Notes: generated from the letters alone by a model not told the origin. A stretch of DNA of 64,000 nucleotides from Marinifilum breve (GCF_003202155.1 NZ_QFLI01000005.1:1-64000), one strand, 5' to 3'. Shown: positions 8,086 to 17,580, numbered from the stretch's first letter. Numbers and translations: made by a program.

Positions 8086-8625
8086 ATGATCATAGCACAG
8101 GAAAAAAGAAAAACGAACTTGGCCGAGTACATTTTATACATGTGGCAAGTTGAAGATATTTTAAGAGCTTATAAATTCGACATTGAAGCTGTTGATAAAA
8201 ATATCATTTCTCAGTTCAAACAAGATGAAGAAAAACATCAGGAAATTAGAGCCTGGTACGAAAACTTGATTGAGATGATGAAAATTGAGAAGGTTGAAGA
8301 GCGCGGTCATTTACAAATTCTGAAAAACAATGTAAATGAACTATTCGATTTTCACATGCACCTTTTGAATAACAAAAAGGATGCAGCTTATATTGGTTTA
8401 TTCGAAAAAGCAGCTGGAAACATAAATGAATTCCGTCAGAAATCTCAAGCGAAAGAAGAGAACAACGACATTGAAGTTTGCCTTACTGCTTTGTATGGCA
8501 TTTTAATGCTAAAACTTCAACAAAAAGAAATCTCGAAAGAAACAATTGCTGCTGTTACAACTTTTAGCCAGCTAATTTCAGATTTAACTGCTAAATACAA
8601 AGCTTTCGAAGAAGAAAAGGAATAG
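8086..8625 (+). CDS. DUF4924 family protein
   Basis: About 179 residues from the ATG at 8086, whose product begins MIIAQEKRKTNLAEYILYMW, the conserved family N terminus. A longer frame from 8044 would translate the heptanucleotide repeat and is unlikely. The protein is all-helical by composition and rich in Lys and Glu, with no signal peptide or membrane segment. DUF4924 is found mainly in Bacteroidota and has no known function. It follows the Hsp15-like gene on the same strand and precedes a membrane permease. Confidence 0.75.
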   Translation: MIIAQEKRKTNLAEYILYMWQVEDILRAYKFDIEAVDKNIISQFKQDEEKHQEIRAWYENLIEMMKIEKVEERGHLQILKNNVNELFDFHMHLLNNKKDAAYIGLFEKAAGNINEFRQKSQAKEENNDIEVCLTALYGILMLKLQQKEISKETIAAVTTFSQLISDLTAKYKAFEEEKE

Positions 8626-8646
8626 TATAAAATCTCTTAAATACTT

Positions 8647-9513
8647 ATGGAAGGATCAAACAAAAAAAGCAACTGGTTATTACTCTTATTGGTATCATTT
8701 ATTTGGGGTAGCCCATATATTTTAAGGGAAATTGCCTTAGAAAGTTTTAGCCACGATCAGGTTGCTGCCTTTCAGGTTTTCCTGTCTTTTTTACTGTTTC
8801 TTCCATTAATATTTAAGAATTTCAAAAAGCTTGGTAAGGATAATATCATTCCTTTGGTATTATCAGGGTTGACTGGTAACATTGGTCCCTCCTACTTTTT
8901 TGCCAAAGCTCAAACCTTAATTAGCTCCTCAATTGCTGGGATGCTAACTGCCATGCTGCCAACAATCACTTTATTAATGGCAATCCTATTATTTAAAAAC
9001 AAAACCAACACAAAAATAATCGGGGGTATTTTACTTGGTTTCGCAGGAACTCTTATCATCATCTTTTCAGGTGAATCGCATGGAACCACACATTTCATGG
9101 GAATCTTTTATGTTTTCATGGCTATGGTTTCGGTTGCTACCAGTATAAACCTTATAAGCTTCGCCTTGCCAAAGTTAACAGGTACCGAAATTGCATCATT
9201 AGCATTCCTTTTTGTGGGACCTATGGCAGGTACTTATTTGGCATTTACAGATCTCAGTGCACCTTTTGCAGCAGAAAACTTTACCAATAGTGCTCTAATG
9301 CTTACTCTGTTGGCCTTACTAACTTTTGCTGGTGTTATTTTCTACAATCGCCTTATCAAACAATCGTCGCATGTATTTGCAGCTTCAATTGCTTACCTTA
9401 TTCCAATTGTGGCAATTTTCTGGGGAATTGTAATCGGAGGAGATCAAATTTCACTGGCCCAAATCGCATCAATTATCATTATCTTAGTGGGAGTTAACCT
9501 AACACACCGATAA
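8647..9513 (+). CDS. EamA/DMT-superfamily permease
   Basis: A 288-residue inner-membrane protein with about ten hydrophobic segments arranged as two EamA repeats of five helices. The first repeat starts with the typical WLLLLLVSFIWGSPYILREIALE, and the second with FMGIFYVFMAMVSVATSINLI. DMT-family members export or import small metabolites, but the substrate cannot be read from sequence. The lnt gene begins 3 nt after its stop, so the two are very probably translated from one mRNA. Confidence 0.85.
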   Translation: MEGSNKKSNWLLLLLVSFIWGSPYILREIALESFSHDQVAAFQVFLSFLLFLPLIFKNFKKLGKDNIIPLVLSGLTGNIGPSYFFAKAQTLISSSIAGMLTAMLPTITLLMAILLFKNKTNTKIIGGILLGFAGTLIIIFSGESHGTTHFMGIFYVFMAMVSVATSINLISFALPKLTGTEIASLAFLFVGPMAGTYLAFTDLSAPFAAENFTNSALMLTLLALLTFAGVIFYNRLIKQSSHVFAASIAYLIPIVAIFWGIVIGGDQISLAQIASIIIILVGVNLTHR

Positions 9514-9515
9514 TT

Positions 9516-11033
9516 GTGAATAAAAATATTCTTCTTGCTTTAAGTTCAGGAATCCTCCTTGGAATTCCTTTTTGTATTCCTTCACTTTTTTTCCTGATAC
9601 TGTTTGCTTGGATTCCAATACTATTTCTGGAAGAAAGACTTAAAGATCATTACAACCCATATTTACTTTTCAACTACACATTTCTAAGTTTTACAGTTTG
9701 GAATGTAATAGCTTATTGGTGGGTAGCAAAAGCGCATATTTTAGGGGTTATTCTCATCATTTTAATAAATTCAATGCTGCTTGCGCTGATATTTTGGTTA
9801 ATCAGTAAAGCCAGGAAGACCATGCGAATTTCCATACTTATCCCATTTCTGATTATTTGGTTAGGATTTGAATATTTTCATACACAGTGGGATTTGGCCT
9901 GGCCATGGCTAAACTTAGGCAATGCGTTCGCCTCTGCTCCTTCCTGGATACAATGGTATGAATACACCGGCACCAGAGGAGGTAGTTTATGGGTAATCTT
10001 CATCAACTTCTGTATCTTTGAAATCATCCGACGAGAAAAGGACTTTCACTATTCTCAAGTATTCATTTTATTGGTTCTTTTTGGACTCCCTCTTCTTTAT
10101 TCTTCTATTAAAAATGATATCAAGCCTGAAAACATTTCTGGCAAACGAACATTTGCCTTGATTCAACCCAACCTCGATCCTTATACAGAGAAGTTTATCC
10201 CTGAGAATCAAGCAATCCATTATAATAAATTTATAGGATTGGCCGATTCTATTTGCAAAACAATACAACCGGATTATCTGTTCGGACCAGAAACATTAAT
10301 TCTTCAGGCAATTAATGAAAAACACCCCAATTCATCTATTTATTTTCAACAACAAGTCAGTTTAAAAGAGAAATATCCTAAAACAAATTTCCTAATTGGA
10401 GTTCACAGTAAAATTGATAATGAATCCTTCAACTCGGCACTATTAATTAGTGATTCTGTTCCTCAATTCTACCACAAAACCAAATTGGTTCCGATGTTCG
10501 AGCGAATTCCTTTCGATAAATATCTGGGTTTCTTAGATAAATACTCGCTTGAAATAGGCGGATACAATGGAACCTACAGCAGCAGAAATGAAACTGATTA
10601 TTTTATGGTCGATTCAACTGCAATTATTCCTGTAGTATGTTTCGAATCCATATTCGGCGATTATTGTGTCCAAAGAGTTCCTGAAACACCTGGATTTATT
10701 TGCATGATTACCAATGATGGCTGGTGGAAAAACACTCCAGGCTACCAACATCATTTTAATTTTAGCCGCATAAGAGCCATTGAGACCCGTCGCGATTATA
10801 TTCGCGTAGCAAACAATGGAATTTCTGCTCATATCAACTCTAAAGGCACGATAATTGCTAAAACAAGTTGGTGGAACAAAACAATACTTAGCGGAAATCT
10901 GAGTTTATTAAGTGGTAAAACTTTTTATACTGAACATGGAGATTACATTGGCCGAACTTGTCTGTTTTTTGCCATTCTTCTCTTAATCTTTGTTAAAATT
11001 CGCACTTATACGCATCGATTATCAGGAAGATAA
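9516..11033 (+). CDS. lnt: Apolipoprotein N-acyltransferase
   Basis: A 505-residue enzyme that adds the third acyl chain to the N-terminal Cys of lipoproteins at the outer face of the inner membrane. The N-terminal 200 residues carry six or so membrane segments. A nitrilase-fold periplasmic domain follows, and a last membrane helix lies near residues 480-495. The catalytic triad region is visible: Glu in GPETLI, Lys in KTKLVPMFERIPF, and Cys in VVCFESIFGD. The start is GTG at 9516, 2 nt after the upstream stop codon. Confidence 0.92.
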   Translation: MNKNILLALSSGILLGIPFCIPSLFFLILFAWIPILFLEERLKDHYNPYLLFNYTFLSFTVWNVIAYWWVAKAHILGVILIILINSMLLALIFWLISKARKTMRISILIPFLIIWLGFEYFHTQWDLAWPWLNLGNAFASAPSWIQWYEYTGTRGGSLWVIFINFCIFEIIRREKDFHYSQVFILLVLFGLPLLYSSIKNDIKPENISGKRTFALIQPNLDPYTEKFIPENQAIHYNKFIGLADSICKTIQPDYLFGPETLILQAINEKHPNSSIYFQQQVSLKEKYPKTNFLIGVHSKIDNESFNSALLISDSVPQFYHKTKLVPMFERIPFDKYLGFLDKYSLEIGGYNGTYSSRNETDYFMVDSTAIIPVVCFESIFGDYCVQRVPETPGFICMITNDGWWKNTPGYQHHFNFSRIRAIETRRDYIRVANNGISAHINSKGTIIAKTSWWNKTILSGNLSLLSGKTFYTEHGDYIGRTCLFFAILLLIFVKIRTYTHRLSGR

Positions 11034-11088
11034 GTTTTAATTCCATTAATTTTGAGAGAACTATTTTAAAACTAAAATTACACACAAT

Positions 11089-12132
11089 ATGTATCGATTA
11101 TTACTTGCCTTACTTACAGTTTTCATGATAAGCGGAACGCTTAACGCAGCAAAACACAAGAAAATTGACAAGACATTCAAGTCTGTTGAAAACCTAAAAA
11201 TAGATGCCCATTATGGTAAAGTACAGATTAAAAATTGGGATAAAGATGAAATTCATTTCGAAGTTTTAATCACGGTTGACGGATCAAAAGAAGATAAAAA
11301 CGCGACCATGGTTGAGAACATCAATATTGATTTCACCGAGGGAGGTCAGCAACTGGTAGCTCAAACAGTTTTGGGTGATTTCTTTTCCATTAAGAAATTG
11401 ACTAACTCCTTGTTCAACAAGGGTAAAATTAAGATCTCGTATACAGTGCAAATGCCTGCTTCTGTAAATCTTGAAATTATCCAGAAAAATGGCGATGTAT
11501 TTCTGGATGATCACAATGCCAAATTTATCTTGAATCAAAATGGAGGAAACTTTACTGCCAATAGCTTAAATGGTGACAACCGATTAAAACTTTCTAATGT
11601 TAATGTAAAGATCAATCAGCTTGCGAATACAGAACTGGATGTTTCCGGATCTGAAATCAAAATTGAGAATGCTGATAAAATATCAGGAGAAAGCCGCGAT
11701 TCTGAATACAATATTCAGGTAATCGACAACCTAAACATTAAAACGGTACGCGATAAATTTGATGTAAAAGAAATTGAAACACTATACGGAACTTCGAACT
11801 TTACCAAGTTTGAAATTGCACAGTTGGGTGATGAAATTGATTACGAATTAAAATTTGGTCACATCAATGTTTTCAACATTAACAACATGTTCTCTTTCAT
11901 TAAGCTTGATTCTAAATATGGCCACATTGGCTTAAGCTTTATGGAAGGCTGCAATATCGATTACGAAATCAATCACAAATCGGTGAAGTTCGACAACTCG
12001 AATGATTTTACCTTAAAGAACGAAGAAACTGCAGATAAAAAGACCTATGTTGCTAAAGGAAAAGTTGGTTCGAAGAAGTCAATTTCGAAATTAAATATTC
12101 GTGCCAACAATTGTAAGATGAGATTGGAGTAA
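11089..12132 (+). CDS. Secreted DUF4097-like beta-helix protein
   Basis: A 347-residue protein with a Sec signal peptide ending near residue 20 (SGTLNAAKH). The mature part is a run of short beta strands (LKIDAHYGKVQIKNWDKDEI and later repeats) like the DUF4097 putative adhesin fold, in which an amphipathic chain forms a beta-solenoid. There is no anchor, so it is expected in the periplasm or secreted. No catalytic residues can be pointed out. It follows lnt by 55 nt and is closed by its own terminator. The DUF4097 assignment is by resemblance only. Confidence 0.6.
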   Translation: MYRLLLALLTVFMISGTLNAAKHKKIDKTFKSVENLKIDAHYGKVQIKNWDKDEIHFEVLITVDGSKEDKNATMVENINIDFTEGGQQLVAQTVLGDFFSIKKLTNSLFNKGKIKISYTVQMPASVNLEIIQKNGDVFLDDHNAKFILNQNGGNFTANSLNGDNRLKLSNVNVKINQLANTELDVSGSEIKIENADKISGESRDSEYNIQVIDNLNIKTVRDKFDVKEIETLYGTSNFTKFEIAQLGDEIDYELKFGHINVFNINNMFSFIKLDSKYGHIGLSFMEGCNIDYEINHKSVKFDNSNDFTLKNEETADKKTYVAKGKVGSKKSISKLNIRANNCKMRLE

Positions 12133-12155
12133 ACTCCTATAAAGGACAAATATAA

Positions 12156-12190
12156 AACGACCAATTCCTGCTGGAGTTGGTCGTTTTTTT
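12156..12190 (+). terminator. Intrinsic terminator after the secreted DUF4097-like gene
   Basis: A 9-bp stem (AACGACCAA with TTGGTCGTT), a 12-nt loop, and a T8 run overlapping the stem end. Confidence 0.9.
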
Positions 12191-12374
12191 ATGCTTTTTT
12201 ACTGCCTCTGATAGCAATAGACACAAAAATCTTACATTTTGGAAACTTCTACCCAATCAATTGTAAACAGAACATTTTTCCTTATAAATATATAATATCC
12301 ATTATTACCTGAAAGCTTATTGCGTGGTTGCAACAAAGTCTTGAACATACCCATGAACATTGTCATTTTTTATA

Positions 12375-12534
12375 GAATGAATGAAAGAAAAAGTAGCAAG
12401 AATGAATGCGTAAGTAGGAAGAATGAATGAAAAAGTAACAAGAATGAACGCGTAAGTAGGAAGAATGAACGGAAAAGTAGCAAGAATGAATGCGTAAGTA
12501 AGAAGAATGAATGGAAAAGTAGCTAAAATGAAAG
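12375..12534. repeat. 21-bp tandem repeat with 42-bp higher order
   Basis: After a 25-bp first unit, units of exactly 21 bp start at 12400, 12421, 12442, 12463, 12484 and 12505, with a partial one at 12526. All begin GAATGAAYG. Two versions alternate, one continuing CGTAAGTAGGAA and one continuing GAAAAGTAGCAA, so the full period is 42 bp. This array occupies the middle of a 576-bp gap (12133-12708). The rest of the gap shows only the terminator and featureless AT-rich DNA. The leftward reading is open for 66 codons because 21 is a multiple of 3, but I do not regard it as a gene. Confidence 0.9.
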
Positions 12535-12708
12535 TCTCTAACCTTGTATAAATCCTTTTGCATAATGAGTAAGAATTCTACTAATCTATCCTCAAGCTGG
12601 TTCTCTATTTTGGTATACTTTTCTCTTCTAAATTATCAGTTTTAACATCTTTTAAGTCCCAGTGAAAGCTCCTTTTTATTATATTCAAGCGAATTAATAC
12701 GAAACAAT

Positions 12709-13278
12709 ATGAAACGAATATTTGCAATTACAATACTATCTCTGCTTTTAAGCAGTGCATTTGCTCAAAAGAACTTAAAGAGTACTTTCGAGAAAGATCT
12801 AATCAGTTATACCACTGCCTTTAACAACAAACAATGGGATGTTGTAACCGAAATGATGTATCCTCGCATTTTTGAAATGATGAGCAAGGACAATATGATC
12901 ATGGTCATGCAAGGAATGGACAATATGGGTGTTAAAATGACTACCGATTTTAAATCTATAGACCGAATTTCTGATGTTGTTGAATCGGGTAACGAGAAAT
13001 ATTGTAAGATTCATTACTATGGTATTGTTAAGGTAAAGCTTTCAGGATTAATGTCGCAAGGCTCATCATTGGTTCAACCTAAATTCGAACAGGAGTTTGG
13101 TAAGGAAAATGTGAAGTATGACGAAGAAAGTAATTCATTTACCATTAAGGCTCATCGATCTATGGTTGCCATTGCCGGCAAAAATGCCAGCAATTGGAAA
13201 TATATCGATATTAATTCGCCACAAGCCAAAGGATTACAAAATCTGATTCCGGAAAATGTGAAAAGACAATTAAGGTAA
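12709..13278 (+). CDS. Small secreted protein of unknown function
   Basis: A 189-residue protein with a clear signal peptide (MKRIFAITILSLLLSSAFAQ). The mature part starts with helical KNLKSTFEKDLISYTTAFNNKQWDVVTEMMYPRIFEMM, which resembles the opening helices of NTF2-like/SnoaL-type domains; that is inference. It has no Cys and no membrane anchor after the signal, so periplasmic location is expected. It is a single gene flanked by untranscribed gaps. I do not recognise the family. Confidence 0.7.
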   Translation: MKRIFAITILSLLLSSAFAQKNLKSTFEKDLISYTTAFNNKQWDVVTEMMYPRIFEMMSKDNMIMVMQGMDNMGVKMTTDFKSIDRISDVVESGNEKYCKIHYYGIVKVKLSGLMSQGSSLVQPKFEQEFGKENVKYDEESNSFTIKAHRSMVAIAGKNASNWKYIDINSPQAKGLQNLIPENVKRQLR

Positions 13279-13432
13279 AACTCTCACCTCATCGCATTAA
13301 TCATCGTGCACAATAGGAACTTTAAAAAGGGAAATTTTGTTTTAAGAAATATTGAACTATTGGAATATATACAGATTTCGATTATATTAGAATTGCACGA
13401 AAGAAATAAAAGAACAATCTAAACAACACACT

Positions 13433-14392
13433 ATGAAAATATACTTCTCTGGATCGATCCGTGGCGGCCAAGATGATGCTGCAATCTACAAACAAATTAT
13501 CGATGAATTAAAAAGATATGGCAATGTGCTAACAGAGCATATTGGTTCAAAAGTTCAGGAAACCAATTTATCTGATGAAGAAATTCACGACCGAGATTTA
13601 AAATGGGTAATGGATGCTGATGTGGTGGTGGCTGAAGTGACTACTCCTTCGCTAGGAGTTGGCTACGAAATTGGTCGCGCAGCCGAATTCAATAAACCAA
13701 TTATTTGTTTGTATCGAAAAAATGGTAAAAAACAGGTTTCTGCAATGATCGCTGGTTGCTCTCAGGTAAAAAGTTTCGAGTATTCAAAAGTTGAGGATAC
13801 CAAACAAATTCTTGCGGAACAATTTCGCGATATCAATAAAGATTGGAGAAATATCAATTACTTAAAAAATGGATCCCCAATTCAGGTAAAAGCATACAAT
13901 TGCCTAAACAAACTTGGAATTCTTGATTCTTTGGCAGAATACAATCCTACTTTAACCGGCACCATTCCAATTGGCATTTCGGTAAAAGAAAGCGATTTAG
14001 ATATTGCCTGTAGATTCTTTGATGCCGATCGTTTTGAACGTGTTGTGGAATCAATTTATGGGAAACAAAAAGATTTTAAAATTGAGCAAAAAGAAAAAGC
14101 TGGCTATTGGGTGGTAGTAGCCAATTTTAATTATGAAGGTTTCGATATCGAAATTTTCGGTTCGGCATATCCTGTAGTAGCTCAGAATTCGTATCGACAC
14201 ATGTTGATTGAAGATCGCATTTTAAAACTTTTAGGTGAAGATTTTAATAAAGAAGTGGTAAAACTTAAAGAAACAGGTATTAAAACAGAACCAGCTTTTG
14301 CCGATTTGTTAAAACTGGAAGGTGATCCTTTTTACGAGTTATTGCAACTTGAATCCTATAGTGATAGAGAAATCAAAAAACTTTGGAAATAA
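13433..14392 (+). CDS. DNPH1-like nucleotide hydrolase fused to DUF4269
   Basis: A 319-residue two-domain protein. Residues 1-140 match the nucleoside 2-deoxyribosyltransferase/DNPH1 (Rcl) family: KIYFSGSIRGG at the start is the nucleotide-binding loop, and the later DADVVVAEVTTPSLGVGYEIGRA supplies the conserved Glu of the active site. This family cleaves the N-glycosidic bond of deoxynucleoside 5'-monophosphates. Residues about 145-319 match DUF4269, with GTIPIGISVKESDLDIAC resembling the nucleotidyltransferase GS...DxD region. The two are joined in one frame with a short linker. It is cytoplasmic and transcribed alone. The joint function is unknown; nucleotide-pool or base-salvage work is the natural guess. 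Confidence 0.75.
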   Translation: MKIYFSGSIRGGQDDAAIYKQIIDELKRYGNVLTEHIGSKVQETNLSDEEIHDRDLKWVMDADVVVAEVTTPSLGVGYEIGRAAEFNKPIICLYRKNGKKQVSAMIAGCSQVKSFEYSKVEDTKQILAEQFRDINKDWRNINYLKNGSPIQVKAYNCLNKLGILDSLAEYNPTLTGTIPIGISVKESDLDIACRFFDADRFERVVESIYGKQKDFKIEQKEKAGYWVVVANFNYEGFDIEIFGSAYPVVAQNSYRHMLIEDRILKLLGEDFNKEVVKLKETGIKTEPAFADLLKLEGDPFYELLQLESYSDREIKKLWK

Positions 14393-14505
14393 TATTTCAT
14401 ATTCTTTTACAAGAGATTGATTTACCCTAAAATAAGTATACTTTATCAAATCGATATTCGATTTTGTTCGAGCTTATTTATTTTAGGGTCGGAGAACGAG
14501 AAAAG

Positions 14506-14811
14506 ATGGAGAAAAAGAACTGTTGGGAATATTTTAATTGTGGGAGAGAAATAGGCGGAGCTAATACCAATGAATTGGGAATTTGTCCTGCAAGTACAAA
14601 ATTTGAACACTCTGGAGTTAATCATGGATCCAAAGCAGGAAGAAGCTGCTGGACTGTGGAAGGAACTTTATGCAATAAGAGCATTCAAGGCGAAATAGAA
14701 GAAAAACTACTAGGATGCATTAATTGCAGTTTCTTTAAGATGGTGAATGATGAAGAAGGCCGAGAATTTATCTTACTGAATGAGGAGCTGGTAAAAAAAG
14801 ACGATTCTTAA
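14506..14811 (+). CDS. Two-CW domain protein
   Basis: About 101 residues from the ATG at 14506 (MEKKNCWEYFNCGRE). The frame is open from 14464, but the CW motif family normally starts close to this Met. Two Cys-Trp motifs (NCWEYF and SCWTVEGTLC) and further Cys residues, including the CINC pair, suggest binding of a metal or a redox role. Proteins of this type are often encoded beside PAS or other sensory histidine kinases, and here such a kinase starts 60 nt downstream. It is soluble and has no signal peptide. Confidence 0.65.
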   Translation: MEKKNCWEYFNCGREIGGANTNELGICPASTKFEHSGVNHGSKAGRSCWTVEGTLCNKSIQGEIEEKLLGCINCSFFKMVNDEEGREFILLNEELVKKDDS

Positions 14812-14870
14812 TGTAATCATCCTTAATATTCCACTCTTCGTATTTTCGAAAAGTAATAAATAAAGCTTGA

Positions 14871-15962
14871 ATGGATTTTTCAGACTTTTTTCAAAACAAT
14901 GTGTCAATTGAAACTCTGGTAGAATCAATGTCGGAAGGAGTTATATTTATTGACAAAGTTGGAAAAATTGTGTTTGTAAATTCAAAGGCTGCTCAACTTT
15001 TCAAATACACGGAAGAGGAAATGCTTGGCAAAACCATTGACATCCTTATCCCAGAAAAATATCGTTCAGTTCATTCATCTCACATTCAATATTACTTCCA
15101 AAACCCGAAGATTAGATCAATGGGAGACTCCAATTCAAAACTCCTGGCTAAAAAAAAATCGGGAGAAGAATTTCCTGTCGAAATTAGTCTAAGCTTTCTA
15201 AAATCAAATGGCACAACTTTGGGCATGGCTTTTATTACCGATATATCGGCAAGAATAAAAGCTGAAGATGAATTGAAGCAACGCAATATTGAACTAGATG
15301 CGTATGCACACACCGTGGCTCACGATTTACAAGCACAATTGAATAGTATTATTGGATTCGGCGAGTTGCTAAAAATCAAAAAGGATCTTACCGATGAAAA
15401 GAGAGAATATTTTGCTGATTTGATTGTGAAAAATGGTTCCAAAATGAGTGGAATCATTAAAAACATACTTGTTTACGCAACCCGTGGAAAGGAAGAGCTT
15501 GAAATTAGTGAAATAGATATGAACCATATCGTTTCTGAAGCCATCGAAAGAATTCCAAACATTACGAGAGATCAGGTTTCAATCCAAATAGAAGACAATA
15601 TGGCTTCGGCATTTGCCTATGCTCCGTTAATCGAAGAAGTTTGGTTCAATTACATTAGCAATGCAATCAAATACGGAGGTAATCCTGTCAAAATTGAAAT
15701 TGGTAGCTCGCTAAAAGAAAATGGCTATTGCAAATATTGGGTAAAAGATAATGGCAAAGGATTAAGCGAGGAGCAGATGAAGATCATCTTTTCAGATCCT
15801 AAAAAACTTGGCAAAGAAAAAATTAAAGGTCATGGCTTAGGGCTTGCCATTGTACAGCGAATTGTCAAAAGGTTTGATGGATGGGTATATGTTGAAAGTA
15901 AATTAAACAAAGGAAGCACTTTCAGCTTTTACCTTCCTACCGATTTAAACAACAAAAAATAA
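14871..15962 (+). CDS. PAS-domain sensor histidine kinase
   Basis: A 363-residue soluble histidine kinase. A PAS domain spans residues 12-130, with a PAS-associated C-terminal strand (FITDISARIKAEDEL). A HisKA dimerisation domain follows with His151 in AHDLQAQLNSIIGF, then an HATPase domain with NYISNAIKYGG (N box), DNGKGLS (G1) and GHGLGLAIV (G2). There is no membrane segment, so the signal is cytoplasmic. The H box lacks the usual Pro (HDLQAQL rather than HDLxxPL). No response regulator is adjacent; the two-CW gene upstream may be functionally linked. Confidence 0.88.
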   Translation: MDFSDFFQNNVSIETLVESMSEGVIFIDKVGKIVFVNSKAAQLFKYTEEEMLGKTIDILIPEKYRSVHSSHIQYYFQNPKIRSMGDSNSKLLAKKKSGEEFPVEISLSFLKSNGTTLGMAFITDISARIKAEDELKQRNIELDAYAHTVAHDLQAQLNSIIGFGELLKIKKDLTDEKREYFADLIVKNGSKMSGIIKNILVYATRGKEELEISEIDMNHIVSEAIERIPNITRDQVSIQIEDNMASAFAYAPLIEEVWFNYISNAIKYGGNPVKIEIGSSLKENGYCKYWVKDNGKGLSEEQMKIIFSDPKKLGKEKIKGHGLGLAIVQRIVKRFDGWVYVESKLNKGSTFSFYLPTDLNNKK

Positions 15963-15994
15963 AGCTTGGCTACCATTGTAACCAAGCTTTTGTT
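15961..15994. terminator. Bidirectional terminator between convergent genes
   Basis: AAAGCTTGG (15961-15969) pairs with CCAAGCTTT (15982-15990) around a 12-nt loop. T-rich sequence follows on the right, and the complementary A run serves the leftward gene ending at 16012. Confidence 0.7.
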
Positions 15995-16011
15995 TTCTAT
16001 CTAAATTTAAT

Positions 16012-17403
16012 TTAAAGCTGTTTAAGCAATTCTCTTGCAATTACCACTCCATTAACCGAAGCTTGCATTAAACCACGTGTAATTCCAGCTCCATCACCAC
16101 CTAGGTAAAGATTCTTAACTGATGTAGACTGGAAGCTTTCGTCCACTTTCGTGATATTACTATAGAATTTTACCTCTACACCATACAATAGCGTTTCATC
16201 AGAAGCCAAACCTGGTGTTACTTTATCCAAAGCATAAATCATTTCCTCAATATCTTTTAGGATACGATGTGGTAAAACCAAACTCATATCTCCCGGAACG
16301 GCATCTTTCAAAGTTGGAATAATATTGTTTCTATACAATCGCTTTGATGTTGTTCTACGGCCGCGAACCAAGTCTCCAAATCGTTGAACCAAAATTTGAT
16401 TGTTGGTTAGCATGTTTGCCAATCGTGCAATGTGCTTACCATACTCAATTGGAGCTTTAAATGGCTCGGTAAATTTTTGTGAAACCAATAAGGCAAAGTT
16501 AGTATTATCACTTTTTAGATCCTTATAGCTATGCCCATTTACAACTGCCAAATCGCCATCGTAATATTCCGATGAAACAAATCCTCCAGGATTACTACAG
16601 AAAGTTCTCACCTTGTCATCGAAAGTTTGAGTATAGTGAATCAACTTTGCTTCGTAAAAGTTTTCATTGATATCCTGCATGATTTCATTTCTACATTCAA
16701 CACGCACACCTATATCAACAACACCTACTTCGGTAGAAATACTTTCTTTGCTACATTCTTTCATTAGCCAGTCAGCACCATCTCTTCCAACCGATACCAT
16801 TACCAAATCGGCGTAATAGTTTCCTTTTCCATTCTTAACTCCTTGAATTTTATCTCCATCCAGAATTAAGTTTTCCACAGCACAATTAAACTGTACCTCA
16901 ACTCCTTTTGATGTTACAAACTCGTACAAACGTCTGTACAAATCTTGTGCTTTCTCGGTTCCCAAGTGTCGAACCGGACAGTGAACCAATTTCAAGTTCG
17001 ACTCAATTGCTTTACGACGAATATTCTCCATGGCAGGAGTCAGTTTCTCACCGTGAATATCGGTAGCAGCACCAAACTCAAGATAAATCTTATCGGTATA
17101 AGAAATTAAATCAATGGTTTCCTCAACTCCCAAATATTCTGGAAGAGTTCCACCTACCTCGTGCGATAAAGACAATTTACCATCAGAGAAAGCTCCTGCA
17201 CCTGCCCAACCAGTAGTAATGCTACAAGGTTTACAATGCACACAAGTTCCACCATTGGTGTGTTTCGGACAAGATCTTTTGTCCATTCCCCTACCCTTTT
17301 CAAGGATTAAGATTTTTAAGTCGTCTCGATTTTTTACTAATTCGTAAGCACAAAAAATACCGGCTGGACCGGCTCCGACAATAATCACATCGTATTTTTC
17401 CAT
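16012..17403 (-). CDS. FAD-dependent oxidoreductase (COG2509 type)
   Basis: About 463 residues from the ATG at 17403, giving MEKYDVIIVGAGPAGIFCAYE with the FAD-binding GxGxxG motif at the N terminus. The open frame extends 18 codons further, but family members start here. A Cys-rich segment (KRSCPKHTNGGTCVHCKPCSI) after the first Rossmann strand is typical of this uncharacterised FAD-dependent dehydrogenase group. The C terminus NLYLGGDGAGITRGLMQASVNG is the second FAD-contact region. The substrate is unknown. It is cytoplasmic and transcribed alone toward the left. Confidence 0.85.
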   Translation of the reverse strand: MEKYDVIIVGAGPAGIFCAYELVKNRDDLKILILEKGRGMDKRSCPKHTNGGTCVHCKPCSITTGWAGAGAFSDGKLSLSHEVGGTLPEYLGVEETIDLISYTDKIYLEFGAATDIHGEKLTPAMENIRRKAIESNLKLVHCPVRHLGTEKAQDLYRRLYEFVTSKGVEVQFNCAVENLILDGDKIQGVKNGKGNYYADLVMVSVGRDGADWLMKECSKESISTEVGVVDIGVRVECRNEIMQDINENFYEAKLIHYTQTFDDKVRTFCSNPGGFVSSEYYDGDLAVVNGHSYKDLKSDNTNFALLVSQKFTEPFKAPIEYGKHIARLANMLTNNQILVQRFGDLVRGRRTTSKRLYRNNIIPTLKDAVPGDMSLVLPHRILKDIEEMIYALDKVTPGLASDETLLYGVEVKFYSNITKVDESFQSTSVKNLYLGGDGAGITRGLMQASVNGVVIARELLKQL

Positions 17404-17534
17404 ACGTAATTTAAATTTTAAAAGATTAAAGCGGCTTACCATTTTTTCGAAAGGCAAACTTTCAAAAATAGGAATTCTTTTGGAAGCAGAAAACTCTTAA
17501 AACTTATAATGATTATAAATATCAGGCAAATAAA

Positions 17535-17560
17535 AACCAGAACATATTGGTGTTCCGGTT
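17535..17560 (-). terminator. Intrinsic terminator of dsbD
   Basis: AACCAGAACA pairs with TGTTCCGGTT with one mismatch and a 6-nt loop. Read leftwards it ends in TTTTTATTT. It lies 20 nt after the dsbD stop codon. Confidence 0.75.
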
Positions 17561-17580
17561 CTTTATCCATTATTCTTATT

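Noticed and set aside
12363-12563. A leftward 66-codon frame made of seven-residue repeats (HSSYLRI-like)
   Set aside because: It exists because a 21-bp repeat keeps frame; no signal, domain or start context supports translation.
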